Assembly: GCA_003224785.1 (NCBI GenBank)
Contig: QHZV01000066.1
Location: forward strand, 3,599 to 18,146
Source: Acidobacteriota bacterium
Lineage (GTDB): Bacteria > Acidobacteriota > Terriglobia > Terriglobales > Acidobacteriaceae
DNA length: 14,548 nucleotides
Direction: 5' to 3'
The position numbers were made by a program, and so were the translations under genes. The notes under the pieces were generated by a model. It did no database searches. It worked only from the letters and a program-made list of their open reading frames with translations, and was not told the origin of the DNA. Shown here piece by piece: positions 1-6,458 of the stretch. Numbering within the stretch: the stretch's first letter is position 1; every line of letters begins with the position of its first letter.

Positions 1-483
1 GACCGCATTGTTTCGCGCATTCTGGGCATGGGCGACATTCTTTCGCTGATCGAACGCGCCGAGCAGACGGTTGATAAGAAGAAAGCCCAGGACATCGCGG
101 CCCGCGCGCTCTCCGGGGACGGGTTTTCGCTCGAAGATTTTCGCGATCAGTTGCGTCAGGTCAGGAAAATGGGCTCGATTCAGAACCTGATGGGGATGCT
201 GCCCAGCATCGGCCCATTTGCCGGACTGCAAAAGCACGCCGACCAGATTGATGAAAAGCAGATCAATCACGTTGAGGCCATCATCAACTCGATGACGGTT
301 TACGAGCGCCAGCATCATGATGTCATCAACGGCAGCAGGCGCAAGCGCATTGCTCGCGGGTCGGGGCGGACGGTGCAGGAAGTGAACAATCTGCTGCGTC
401 AATATGCGCAGATGCGAAAGATGTTCAAGCAGATGGGCAAAGGCAACATGATGCGCAAGCTGGCGGGGATGAAATTCTCTTAA
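1..483 (+). CDS. ffh: Signal recognition particle protein Ffh/SRP54, C-terminal part (5' end outside window)
   Basis: The reading frame is open from base 1 and gives 160 residues ending at TAA 481-483. It starts inside the linker after the GTPase domain (DRIVSRILGMGD, typical of Ffh) and then covers the methionine-rich M domain. Seen: many Met residues (LMGMLPSIG, QMRKMFKQMGKGNMMRKLAGM) that in this family line the signal-peptide groove, and the SRRKRIARGSGR segment (about residues 113-124) that binds SRP RNA. Ffh with 4.5S RNA binds nascent signal sequences in the cytosol and delivers ribosomes to FtsY at the membrane. The NG GTPase domain lies upstream of the window. ATG at 28 is an internal Met, not the start. 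The gene is followed by a convergent unrelated gene rather than rpsP, its frequent neighbour in other bacteria. Identification is very secure. Confidence 0.97.
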   Translation, partial: DRIVSRILGMGDILSLIERAEQTVDKKKAQDIAARALSGDGFSLEDFRDQLRQVRKMGSIQNLMGMLPSIGPFAGLQKHADQIDEKQINHVEAIINSMTVYERQHHDVINGSRRKRIARGSGRTVQEVNNLLRQYAQMRKMFKQMGKGNMMRKLAGMKFS

Positions 484-551
484 ACTGTCAGCTCGGAACT
501 CGCCCCCAAGTTACGTCCATGCAGATGCACATGCATCGTAAGGTCCCTCTC

Positions 552-568
552 CCGTCCTTGCAGGACGG
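552..568. terminator. Stem-loop between convergent ffh and FecR-like gene
   Basis: A perfect 7-bp GC-rich inverted repeat, CCGTCCT (552-558) and AGGACGG (562-568) with a 3-nt loop, lies in the 98-bp gap between two convergent genes. Neither strand has a clear T-tract after the stem, so it is at best a weak or factor-assisted terminator serving either direction. Confidence 0.35.
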
Positions 569-581
569 ATTCGGGATCACG

Positions 582-1186
582 TTAACAATGCGCTGTTGGG
601 CTGGAGGGACTGACCGGGTCTTCGCATTTGGTCAGCACCCAGAGAAGTAGTGCGCCGCCGGTGACGAGCCCAGCATCTCGGGCCCAAGCCGAATCCAGAA
701 TTGGTCCCTTCGCAGCTGGAGTTGCACCTGCGCCCTTAGCCATTAGACCGCAGTTGGCAGCATCCTCGCGTGAAATCTGCTGGCCCTGTTTAACCGTGCT
801 CGAGCCGTTAGGCTGGCCCGCGAAACGTAGAACTCGGTCCAACTACCCGAAGCCGGGGTGATCTTGAAGTCGCGCGCAAATACGGCCAGGCTTCGGCCGC
901 TTGCAACTGAAATGCTGCCTCGGTCAAGCGCTAGTCCGCCGCTTTGAAAACGCACGATGGTGTTGGACTCGATGGTGACGGTGGATCCGGCGACGTTCAG
1001 ATTGGCAACACCCGCGTCCTTGGTCTGGATCACGTCTCCGTTAGCCACCGCCAATGAGGCGGTCGTCAATTGCGCGCCATTGAGATATACCGAGCCGGTC
1101 CCGCTCAGCACCCCGGTATCGCCTTGCGCGAAAGCCGTGCAGGTAAGCAACAGAATAAGGAACACGCTCGTCAGTTTACAAATCAC
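582..1186 (-). pseudogene. FecR-like exported protein, frameshifted
   Basis: Two overlapping minus-strand frames look like one protein. The first starts at GTG 1186 with a strong AAGGAG 8 nt upstream and encodes a signal peptide (hydrophobic VFLILLLTCTAFAQ, cleavage probably after AFA) and a FecR-like beta-rich domain (SGTGSVYLNGAQL, ALDRGSISVASGR, TEFYVS). After about position 821 it runs into unlikely sequence (RASLTARARLNR) and stops at 743. The -1 frame, open from 842 to TAA 582-584, carries the natural continuation: STVKQGQQISRED, a hydrophobic segment (GLVTGGALLLWVL) and a DPVSP tail. Resolving it needs 1 nt (or 3n+1 nt) restored near 800-823. The first half alone could be secreted but lacks the C-terminal membrane segment. 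Function is unknown; FecR domains occur in cell-surface and signalling proteins. It may be a decayed gene or a sequencing/assembly error. Confidence 0.7.
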
Positions 1187-1194
1187 GCGATTGA

Positions 1195-1200
1195 CTCCTT
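1195..1200 (-). promoter_or_regulatory. Ribosome binding site of the FecR-like gene
   Basis: Minus-strand AAGGAG, 8 nt before GTG 1186. It fixes the GTG as the start and shows that translation initiation is intact although the reading frame is broken downstream. Confidence 0.75.
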
Positions 1201-1205
1201 GAAGC

Positions 1206-1248
1206 GCTCAGCATTGCGCAGTCAGCGTTCAGCCAAGCCACAGGCTGA
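1206..1248. repeat. TCAGC-rich intergenic sequence with hairpin
   Basis: The gap between the YdcF-like gene and the FecR-like gene contains GCTCAGCATT, AGTCAGCGTT and TCAGCCAA in close succession, resembling GCATTCAGCACTCAGCCAA at 10846-10864 (both end in TCAGCCAA). The last unit forms a perfect 6-bp hairpin, TCAGCC (1229-1234) with GGCTGA (1243-1248), 8-nt loop. It could be a degenerate dispersed intergenic repeat. There is no T-tract on the minus strand, so it is not an obvious terminator for the YdcF gene. Confidence 0.35.
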
Positions 1249-1344
1249 CGGAGCGAACCGGCCAAGTAAGGCTTACTGCTATTTTGCGGCACATTCGTCC
1301 AAGGTCAATTGCGCTTTTCACAGGTGGAATCCTTCCAGTAACCA

Positions 1345-1920
1345 CTACCGCCAGCGGTCCACCACGTGCCACCACACCAGGCGCAGCCATTCGTCGAAGT
1401 TCAATTTCGCCCACTGACGGTGTTGCCACCACGCGCCGCCGAACTGTTGCGGATCGGTGGCGGCCGCGACGGAAATCTGCATGCCCGGCAACTCGTGACG
1501 AAACGTGCTCAGCGCGCGGCGGGTGTGATAGTCGGACGTGACTACGAGGATGCTGTGGATACCAAGAGTTCTCAGGCATTGTGAGACATCCTGAGATTCT
1601 GCTTTCGTGGAAAGTCCGTAAATCGGGCAGATTATGACTGACTGCGCCTGCGGCAATTCACGTACGTATTGTTGCGATATTTGTAGCATGGTCTCATCGT
1701 AGATTTTTGCATTGGCGGGAACATCGAGGACCATTCTCGGAGCATAGCCCTGCTGCAGAAGCTGCAGCCCCAGTGCGGGGCGACGATCGCTTTCGCCCGC
1801 GAGCACGACGATGGCATCGGCGTGTTGTGGACGATTGACGATCAGAAAATGGCCAGACGTGGAAAAAAGGAACAGGGCCAACGCGATTAGAACAATGAGT
1901 ACGGTTCTAAGTTTCTTCAT
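1345..1920 (-). CDS. YdcF/SanA-like DUF218 membrane-anchored protein
   Basis: 191 residues from ATG 1920 to TAG 1345-1347. AAGGGAG (1932-1938) sits 11 nt upstream of the ATG and supports this start. Residues about 5-30 form one membrane anchor (VLIVLIALALFLF), so the rest probably faces the periplasm. The DUF218 fold is indicated by ADAIVVLAGESDRRPALGLQLLQQGYAP (about residues 34-62), a central VIICPIYGLSTKAES strand-loop, and VVTSDYHTRRALSTF (about 126-140), the usual conserved S-x-YH-x-RRA element. Family members (YdcF, SanA, ElyC) are linked to envelope integrity, vancomycin sensitivity and enterobacterial common antigen control, but the biochemical activity is not settled. It is divergent from a nucleotide-sugar dehydrogenase, which fits an envelope theme. 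The C-terminus is Trp/Arg-rich. The family call is secure; the role is not. Confidence 0.85.
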   Translation of the reverse strand: MKKLRTVLIVLIALALFLFSTSGHFLIVNRPQHADAIVVLAGESDRRPALGLQLLQQGYAPRMVLDVPANAKIYDETMLQISQQYVRELPQAQSVIICPIYGLSTKAESQDVSQCLRTLGIHSILVVTSDYHTRRALSTFRHELPGMQISVAAATDPQQFGGAWWQHRQWAKLNFDEWLRLVWWHVVDRWR

Positions 1921-2043
1921 CTATAGACGGACTCCCTTGTCCTGGTAACGGAAGTAATGCGGTAGTCTCAAAATGTCCTGCATTGGCGTACCCGAGTCTG
2001 CGAACCTGAAGGATACGGGAGTTCCAGCGGGCAAACTTTGTCA

Positions 2044-2052
2044 TGCTAGAAT
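2044..2052 (+). promoter_or_regulatory. Candidate extended -10 promoter element of the sugar dehydrogenase gene
   Basis: TGCTAGAAT contains TAGAAT (5 of 6 to TATAAT) with a TG one base upstream, as in extended -10 promoters. Transcription would begin near 2059, about 13 nt before ATG 2072. No good -35 is seen at 17 nt. If real, it rules out ATG 1973 as the main start. Confidence 0.4.
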
Positions 2053-2071
2053 CGGCAATTCCAAATCAATT

Positions 2072-3430
2072 ATGAGCAGCGAAACGATCTCTACAACGCA
2101 TTTTTCTGAACTGAAGACCAAAATTGAGCAACGGCAGGCGCGTATAGCCGTAATCGGCATGGGATATGTCGGCCTGCCATTGGCGCTGCTCTACAGTGAG
2201 CAGGGCTTTAGAGTCACCGGCTTTGATATTGATGAACGCAAGGTTTCAACGTTGAATGCCGGAGGCTCATACATCTTCCGTATTACGGTTCCGGAGATTC
2301 AGCGTGCGCGAAGCCAGGGTCTCTCTGCCACATCCGACTATTCGCAATTGCGGCAGATGGACGCCGTCATTATTTGTGTGCCGACGCCGCTCAATGAATA
2401 TCACGAGCCTGATCTGAGTTACATCACCGGAACCGCCGAGTCCATTGCGCCACATCTTCAACCTGGACAGTTGGTGATCCTCGAGAGCACGACGTATCCG
2501 GGAACGACTGAAGAAGTGCTGATTCCTATTCTTGAAAAGGGCAACAAGCAGGCATTGAAGGCGTCACGCGGAGATGCGACGAATGGGAAGTCGTTTTTCG
2601 TGGCGTTCTCGCCGGAGCGCGAAGATCCTGGCAACCAGACAGTGGCTCGGCGTGACATTCCGAAAGTGGTTGGCGGCCTGGATCAGACGGCTTCTGAGCT
2701 GGCGTGTGCACTTTACGGAGCCATCTTCAATCGTACCGTGCCAGTCTCTTCGCCCGCAGCGGCGGAGATGACCAAGCTGCTGGAAAACATTTATCGCTGC
2801 GTGAACATTGCGCTGGTGAATGAACTCAAGCTGCTCTCGCTGCGAATGGGAATTGATATTTGGGAGGTGATCGAGGCAGCTTCAACAAAGCCATTCGGCT
2901 TTCACCCCTTTTACCCGGGGCCCGGCCTTGGCGGCCATTGCATTCCGGTGGACCCGTTCTATCTTTCATGGAAAGCGAAAGAGTGGGATTTCAACACTCG
3001 CTTCATCGAACTTGCGGGTCAGATCAACACCAACATGCCTTATCACGTGTTGGAATCGGTCGGACGGGCCCTGAATCAACACAAGAAAGCGCTGAACGGC
3101 TCGAAGATTTTGATTCTCGGCGTGGCCTACAAAAAGGACATTGACGATCTGCGCGAATCTCCGGCTTTGACGATCATTGAACTGCTGCAAAAAGAGGGAG
3201 CGCAGGTCAGCTACAACGATCCGTACTTTCCCGAGGTCGGGCGCGGGCGCAAGTACGATCTGGGAATGAAATGCACACCGCTCGAGAACCTGAGCCAGTA
3301 TGATTGCGTCCTAATCGTTACCGACCACTCGGATTACGATTACGAGCGCATTGTGAGGGAATCAAAGCTGGTGGTGGATACGCGCAAAGCTACGCGGGGA
3401 ATTCAGAGCCCGAAGATTATCCACTGCTGA
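2072..3430 (+). CDS. UDP-glucose/UDP-HexNAc-type nucleotide-sugar 6-dehydrogenase
   Basis: 452 residues from ATG 2072 to TGA 3430. A longer form from ATG 1973 adds 33 residues of unlikely composition and would overlap a candidate promoter, so I prefer 2072; neither start has a clear Shine-Dalgarno. Seen: N-terminal Rossmann motif GMGYVGLP (GxGxxG at about residues 29-34), ICVPTPLNEYHEPDLS, ESTTYPGTTEE, FSPEREDPGN, the central dimerisation segment with KLLENIYRCVNIALVNE, and GPGLGGHCIPVDP with the catalytic Cys at about residue 290, then a C-terminal UDP-binding domain with GVAYKKDIDDLRESP. The family oxidises C6 of a UDP- or GDP-sugar to the uronic acid in two NAD-dependent steps, feeding capsule, O-antigen or exopolysaccharide synthesis in the cytosol. 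The TTYPGTT and GGHCIPVDP flavours are closest to the UDP-GlcNAc/UDP-ManNAc dehydrogenase branch (WbpA/WecC-like); the substrate cannot be fixed here. No glycosyltransferase genes are nearby. Confidence 0.93.
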   Translation: MSSETISTTHFSELKTKIEQRQARIAVIGMGYVGLPLALLYSEQGFRVTGFDIDERKVSTLNAGGSYIFRITVPEIQRARSQGLSATSDYSQLRQMDAVIICVPTPLNEYHEPDLSYITGTAESIAPHLQPGQLVILESTTYPGTTEEVLIPILEKGNKQALKASRGDATNGKSFFVAFSPEREDPGNQTVARRDIPKVVGGLDQTASELACALYGAIFNRTVPVSSPAAAEMTKLLENIYRCVNIALVNELKLLSLRMGIDIWEVIEAASTKPFGFHPFYPGPGLGGHCIPVDPFYLSWKAKEWDFNTRFIELAGQINTNMPYHVLESVGRALNQHKKALNGSKILILGVAYKKDIDDLRESPALTIIELLQKEGAQVSYNDPYFPEVGRGRKYDLGMKCTPLENLSQYDCVLIVTDHSDYDYERIVRESKLVVDTRKATRGIQSPKIIHC

Positions 3431-3446
3431 GTGGGTATTGCTCACT
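3430..3446 (+). terminator. Weak stem-loop at the 3' end of the sugar dehydrogenase gene
   Basis: AGTGGG (3430-3435) can pair with CTCACT (3441-3446), six pairs including one G-U, around a 5-nt loop. It overlaps the stop codon and is followed only by TTTGG. It lies in the 41-bp gap between convergent genes, where a terminator is expected, but it is weak. Confidence 0.3.
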
Positions 3447-3471
3447 TTGGAGGGCCGCCCCTACACGTGAT

Positions 3472-3651
3472 CTAGCCGCCGGAGAGATTACTCGCCACGT
3501 TCGAAAAAGTGCTGTTCGCGTTGGTGCCGATCAGCTTCACCGTGCCAATCACAATCAGCAGAATCACGGCGAGCATTACGGCATACTCGGCGATGTCCTG
3601 CCCACTTTCATCCCGCAAAATCCGCTGAACCGCTTGAAGGGTGTGTTTCAT
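3472..3651 (-). CDS. Flp/Fap-type (type IVb) prepilin
   Basis: 59 residues from ATG 3651 (MKHTLQAVQRIL) to the stop at 3472. A GTG at 3678 would add nine residues but lies inside a perfect hairpin, so I prefer the ATG; the only SD-like sequence is a weak AGAAAG. Seen: a short positively charged leader ending DESG, then QDIAEYAVMLAV, which matches the type IVb prepilin rule (Gly at -1, Glu5-Tyr6 of the mature chain), then a single hydrophobic helix (AVMLAVILLIVIGTVKLIG) and a small Ser/Asn-rich tail. The mature pilin would be about 42 residues. In the family, a TadV/CpaA-type peptidase cleaves it and the Tad machinery assembles it into adhesive or DNA-uptake pili. No tad/cpa gene is in the window, so this is an orphan pilin locus, downstream of and codirectional with a two-component pair. 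Confidence 0.9.
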   Translation of the reverse strand: MKHTLQAVQRILRDESGQDIAEYAVMLAVILLIVIGTVKLIGTNANSTFSNVASNLSGG

Positions 3652-3664
3652 TCTTATGCTTTCT

Positions 3665-3716
3665 AAGGTGGAGGACACCTTGTTAGCTTTAGGCTAAGAG
3701 CATGACAACTGGTCAT
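3665..3716 (-). promoter_or_regulatory. Three consecutive perfect inverted repeats upstream of flp
   Basis: Within 52 bp between the response regulator and flp are AAGGTG/CACCTT (3665-3670 and 3676-3681), TTAGC/GCTAA (3683-3687 and 3693-3697) and ATGAC/GTCAT (3702-3706 and 3712-3716), each with exactly a 5-nt spacer. They could be operator sites or a structured flp leader. On the minus-strand RNA, the first hairpin ends 13 nt before ATG 3651 and exposes UCCUC in its loop. No T-tract follows any of them, so they are not ordinary terminators. Confidence 0.45.
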
Positions 3717-3741
3717 CAATAGCCCGAAAGTGCCATAAAGC

Positions 3742-4404
3742 TCAGGCAATGGGCTTGAAGGGGAGCGCCTGGTTTACAGCGAAGAGGGCAAGTTCGAGCC
3801 GCGTAGATACTCCGACTTTGTCGAAGATATTGCTGAGATGATGTTTCACCGTATCTTCGCTGATTTTGAAATGCTGGGCAATTTCCTTGTTCGCATAGCC
3901 TGCGACGACGGCGGAGATGACTTCCAGCTCGCGGGGCGTTAATCCATATTTCTTCTTGCGGGCGTCGTGGCTGGAGGAATCAACCAAGCTGCGCAAATAT
4001 TGGACGAGATTCGAAACGCTCTCGCGCCCGACCCAGTACTCGCCATTCATTACCGCGCGGATACTCTTGAGCAAAATCTGAGTTGCGGAGTCTTTAAGCA
4101 CAACGCCGCGAGCGCCGAGTTGAAGGGCCTCCACGATCTGATCTTTCTCGGCGGCTGCGGTGAGCAGAATGACGCGGGCGGAGAGAGGTTCCGAACCCAT
4201 TTCGCGGAGGGCCTCAAGGCCGGCTCGACGTGGCATTGCCAAATCGAGCAGCAGGATCTCAGGGTTCAGTTCGCGAACGAGCTTGACCGCGTCCACACCG
4301 TCACAGGCTTCGCCAACCACTTTGAACTCGCGCTCGGATTCGAGCAGACGCTTCAACCCATCGCGAAAGATTGGATGGTCGTCAGCGATGAGAATGCGGG
4401 TCAC
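3742..4404 (-). CDS. NarL/FixJ-type response regulator
   Basis: 220 residues from GTG 4404 (AAAGG at 4411-4415 on the minus strand, 6-nt spacing) to the TGA ending at 3742. The receiver domain, residues 1-120, has the acidic pair D8-D9, phospho-acceptor D54 (LLLDLAMP), the Thr of VILLTAA and the Lys of GVVLKDS. The C-terminal LuxR-type helix-turn-helix, about 150-210, has LTPRELEVISAVVAGYANKEIA and KISEDTVKHHLSNIFDKVGV. It should be a phosphorylation-controlled DNA-binding regulator. It lies 29 bp downstream of the HisKA_3 kinase and is almost certainly its partner. flp follows about 90 bp downstream on the same strand and is a candidate target or cotranscribed gene (inference). All key residues are present. 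Confidence 0.95.
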   Translation of the reverse strand: MTRILIADDHPIFRDGLKRLLESEREFKVVGEACDGVDAVKLVRELNPEILLLDLAMPRRAGLEALREMGSEPLSARVILLTAAAEKDQIVEALQLGARGVVLKDSATQILLKSIRAVMNGEYWVGRESVSNLVQYLRSLVDSSSHDARKKKYGLTPRELEVISAVVAGYANKEIAQHFKISEDTVKHHLSNIFDKVGVSTRLELALFAVNQALPFKPIA

Positions 4405-4433
4405 GCCTGGCCTTTAGTTTCAATGTTCATTTG

Positions 4434-6224
4434 TCAGCTAACGAGTTCAGCTTGCGGCACCAGGATTTCCAGCCGCGCGCCACTGCCAGGCTTTGATTCT
4501 ATCGTGAGTTCCCCTTGAATCAGGCGAACGCGCTCGCGGATGATCGCGGGTACGCGGCCACTCGAGTCGAGTTCGGCTTGCGAAATTTTGCCTGCAAAGG
4601 GAAAGCCGGCACCGTCGTCCTCGACGGTAAGCTCCCATTTCCCGTCGCCTTCGACGAGCTGAACCGTGACCTGTTTTGCGCCGCTATGCTTGCGCACATT
4701 TACCAGCGCTTCCTGAACAATGCGAGCCAACTCACGGCAAACCGGCGAGGGGAGGCTGATCTCGTCGGCTTCGATCAGGAAGCGCGCGGCGATGCCGGTC
4801 TCGCGCTGAAACCGCTGGACCGCGTCCCGCAAGAAGCTCGGCAGTTTTTGCGCGTCAACTTCAGCAGATTTCATCTGTTGCATTAGCTCGCGGAGCTTTA
4901 GAACTTCTTCGCGAAGCAGATTTTGGATGCGCTCCAACTCAGCGGCCATAAATTCCGACCTTTGCGCCGGAGCGGGTCCTTGTGCGGAGTTGCCGTCGTA
5001 ATTTCTGCGCAATACATCAACCTGCATTTCGACACCAATTAAGGACTGTACCGCGCCATCGTGCAGCTCGCGTACCAGGCGGGCGCGTTCTAACGCGCCT
5101 GCACGCCGCCGCAGACGACGCAACAAATACAGGTTGTAAACTGCGGGACTGACGTGGCGGACGAGATCCTGCAGGAAGCGCAGTTCATCCTCGACGTTGG
5201 ATATGAAATGCGGCTCGAGCAGGAAAATTCTCCCGGCGAGTTCCTGGCCGATGGAAAACTGAATCGCACACATCTGCATGAATGGATGGACTTCAGCAAA
5301 GCGCCGCATCAGTGCGGGATCGATGCTGCGCACCACCTCGCCGGAAGAATCAACTCCAAGAATGTTGAATTCCATTGCACTGCGGTGGCTGGTGGCGTAC
5401 CAAGCGGACGCCACGCTCTCGCCCAAATAGGTATCTGCTCCCGAAGGTCCCGGATCAAGCCAATCGACTTCGTGAATTCCCCGCTCCACTTCCAGAGATC
5501 CGACGGAAATACGGGGGTTGGAACCCTCCCGCGAGACGATCAGCGCTCGCCGCGCACCGTATAGATTCATCAGTTCGCCGACGATTTGCGATAGCGCCGC
5601 TGCCATTCCAGAGTCCATGCGAACCATGCCGAGCATCCGGGTCGCAACTTCTTTTTCAGCACGCAGTCTTTTTTGTTGTTCTGCGAGGTATCCGAGAAGG
5701 AAGGCCATTACCAATAGATAGATCGAGCGCACGAATAAGCGCTTGGGATCAAAATCGGCGATGTTGACTCTCACGATTTGCAGATGATGGTGAGCAAGCC
5801 AAATCCTGGTTCCTTCTACGCTGAGAACGATGCTACCCAGCCAGAGCAAGGAAAGTGACGCAACCGCCGTCATCACCGTTTCCCAAAGGCCCCAGCGATA
5901 CGCAGCAGCGGCAAGGACGAAAAGAAAGAAGAGGAAGAAAGGATTGCTCTGGCTGGTGGTGAACAACGAAATCAAAGCCGGCCAGACAACGTCGGCCCCA
6001 TGCACCAACAGACGAAACGATGGAGTTGACTGCTGATGCCATCGCAGGAGCAACATGATCGCAGTACCCTGAGCGATGTAGATGGCTAGCAGTGCGTAAG
6101 CCCAAAAGGAGCGAATTTCCGCAGGATCCATCCAGACGGCAATCAGGGCGGAGATGGCCAAGAACACTCTGGCGGTAGCCAGCCAGCGCTCGGTGCGCCG
6201 AATCTCCTCAGGACTAAAGGGCAC
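4434..6224 (-). CDS. Multi-pass membrane histidine kinase, HisKA_3 (NarX/DegS) type
   Basis: 596 residues. I choose GTG 6224 because TGGAGG (6231-6236) lies 6 nt upstream; a TTG at 6284 would add 20 residues without an SD. In order: about five to six hydrophobic segments (ARVFLAISALIAVWM to YLLVMAFLLGYLAEQ, roughly residues 15-190), a short coiled linker, a GAF-like cytosolic domain (about 205-365), the HisKA_3 dimerisation helix with RARLVRELHDGAVQSLIG (phospho-acceptor His388), and a HATPase (about 475-590) with N-box QEALVNVRKHSGA and G1 motif VEDDGAGFPF. The usual GLGL-like G2 stretch before the last helix is replaced by GRVPAIIRERVRLIQG. It autophosphorylates on His and passes phosphate to the response regulator 29 bp downstream. 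The signal is unknown; the sensor is membrane-embedded with no large periplasmic domain. Confidence 0.93.
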   Translation of the reverse strand: MPFSPEEIRRTERWLATARVFLAISALIAVWMDPAEIRSFWAYALLAIYIAQGTAIMLLLRWHQQSTPSFRLLVHGADVVWPALISLFTTSQSNPFFLFFLFVLAAAAYRWGLWETVMTAVASLSLLWLGSIVLSVEGTRIWLAHHHLQIVRVNIADFDPKRLFVRSIYLLVMAFLLGYLAEQQKRLRAEKEVATRMLGMVRMDSGMAAALSQIVGELMNLYGARRALIVSREGSNPRISVGSLEVERGIHEVDWLDPGPSGADTYLGESVASAWYATSHRSAMEFNILGVDSSGEVVRSIDPALMRRFAEVHPFMQMCAIQFSIGQELAGRIFLLEPHFISNVEDELRFLQDLVRHVSPAVYNLYLLRRLRRRAGALERARLVRELHDGAVQSLIGVEMQVDVLRRNYDGNSAQGPAPAQRSEFMAAELERIQNLLREEVLKLRELMQQMKSAEVDAQKLPSFLRDAVQRFQRETGIAARFLIEADEISLPSPVCRELARIVQEALVNVRKHSGAKQVTVQLVEGDGKWELTVEDDGAGFPFAGKISQAELDSSGRVPAIIRERVRLIQGELTIESKPGSGARLEILVPQAELVS

Positions 6225-6230
6225 CTGCTT

Positions 6231-6236
6231 CCTCCA
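6231..6236 (-). promoter_or_regulatory. Ribosome binding site deciding the kinase start
   Basis: Minus-strand TGGAGG, 6 nt before GTG 6224. It favours the 596-residue form of the histidine kinase over the longer TTG 6284 form. Confidence 0.7.
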
Positions 6237-6301
6237 AAGGGACCGGGGCCGCAGATGCAACGCGAATGGTGAGGGTAAATGCAAGCGAGTGTCGAATGGA
6301 T

Positions 6302-6330
6302 ATTATGATTTCCGGCAACCAATTGAGCAA
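6302..6330 (-). promoter_or_regulatory. Candidate sigma-70 promoter of the HK/RR operon
   Basis: On the minus strand, TTGCTC (6325-6330) and CATAAT (6302-6307, 5 of 6 to consensus) are 17 bp apart. Transcription would start near 6295, about 70 nt upstream of GTG 6224. The -35 is weak (TTG only). Confidence 0.35.
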
Positions 6331-6436
6331 GCGGAAGTTACAGAGTGGCTGGATTGGCTATTAGCGGCTTAAGGTTCGGGTTACGCTAAGCTGGGCGGTA
6401 TTACTGAAGTAACGCTGTGTAGGAAGCTTGAACGTC

Positions 6437-6442
6437 TAAAAT
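6437..6442 (+). promoter_or_regulatory. Candidate -10 element of the second kinase gene
   Basis: TAAAAT (in GTCTAAAATCG) lies 16 nt upstream of ATG 6459 and would give a very short leader beginning near the AAGGA at 6448-6452. No -35 match is seen. The TSS and SD nearly coincide, so the call is tentative. Confidence 0.3.
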
Positions 6443-6458
6443 CGCTCAAGGATGGGGT

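Noticed and set aside
1973..2071. N-terminal 33-residue extension of the sugar dehydrogenase
   Set aside because: It has no SD, the composition is unlike the family, and it contains a plausible -10 element; ATG 2072 gives the usual N-terminus.
3720..3735. Sigma-54-like TGGCAC element on the minus strand upstream of flp
   Set aside because: The GG and GC doublets are one base too close (TGGCAC then TTTCGGGCT), and sigma-54 promoters do not tolerate a change in that spacing. It also lies just inside or at the end of the response regulator gene.
3967..4518. 183-residue plus-strand ORF opposite the response regulator
   Set aside because: Shadow of the regulator's codon pattern; no SD and no recognisable protein features.
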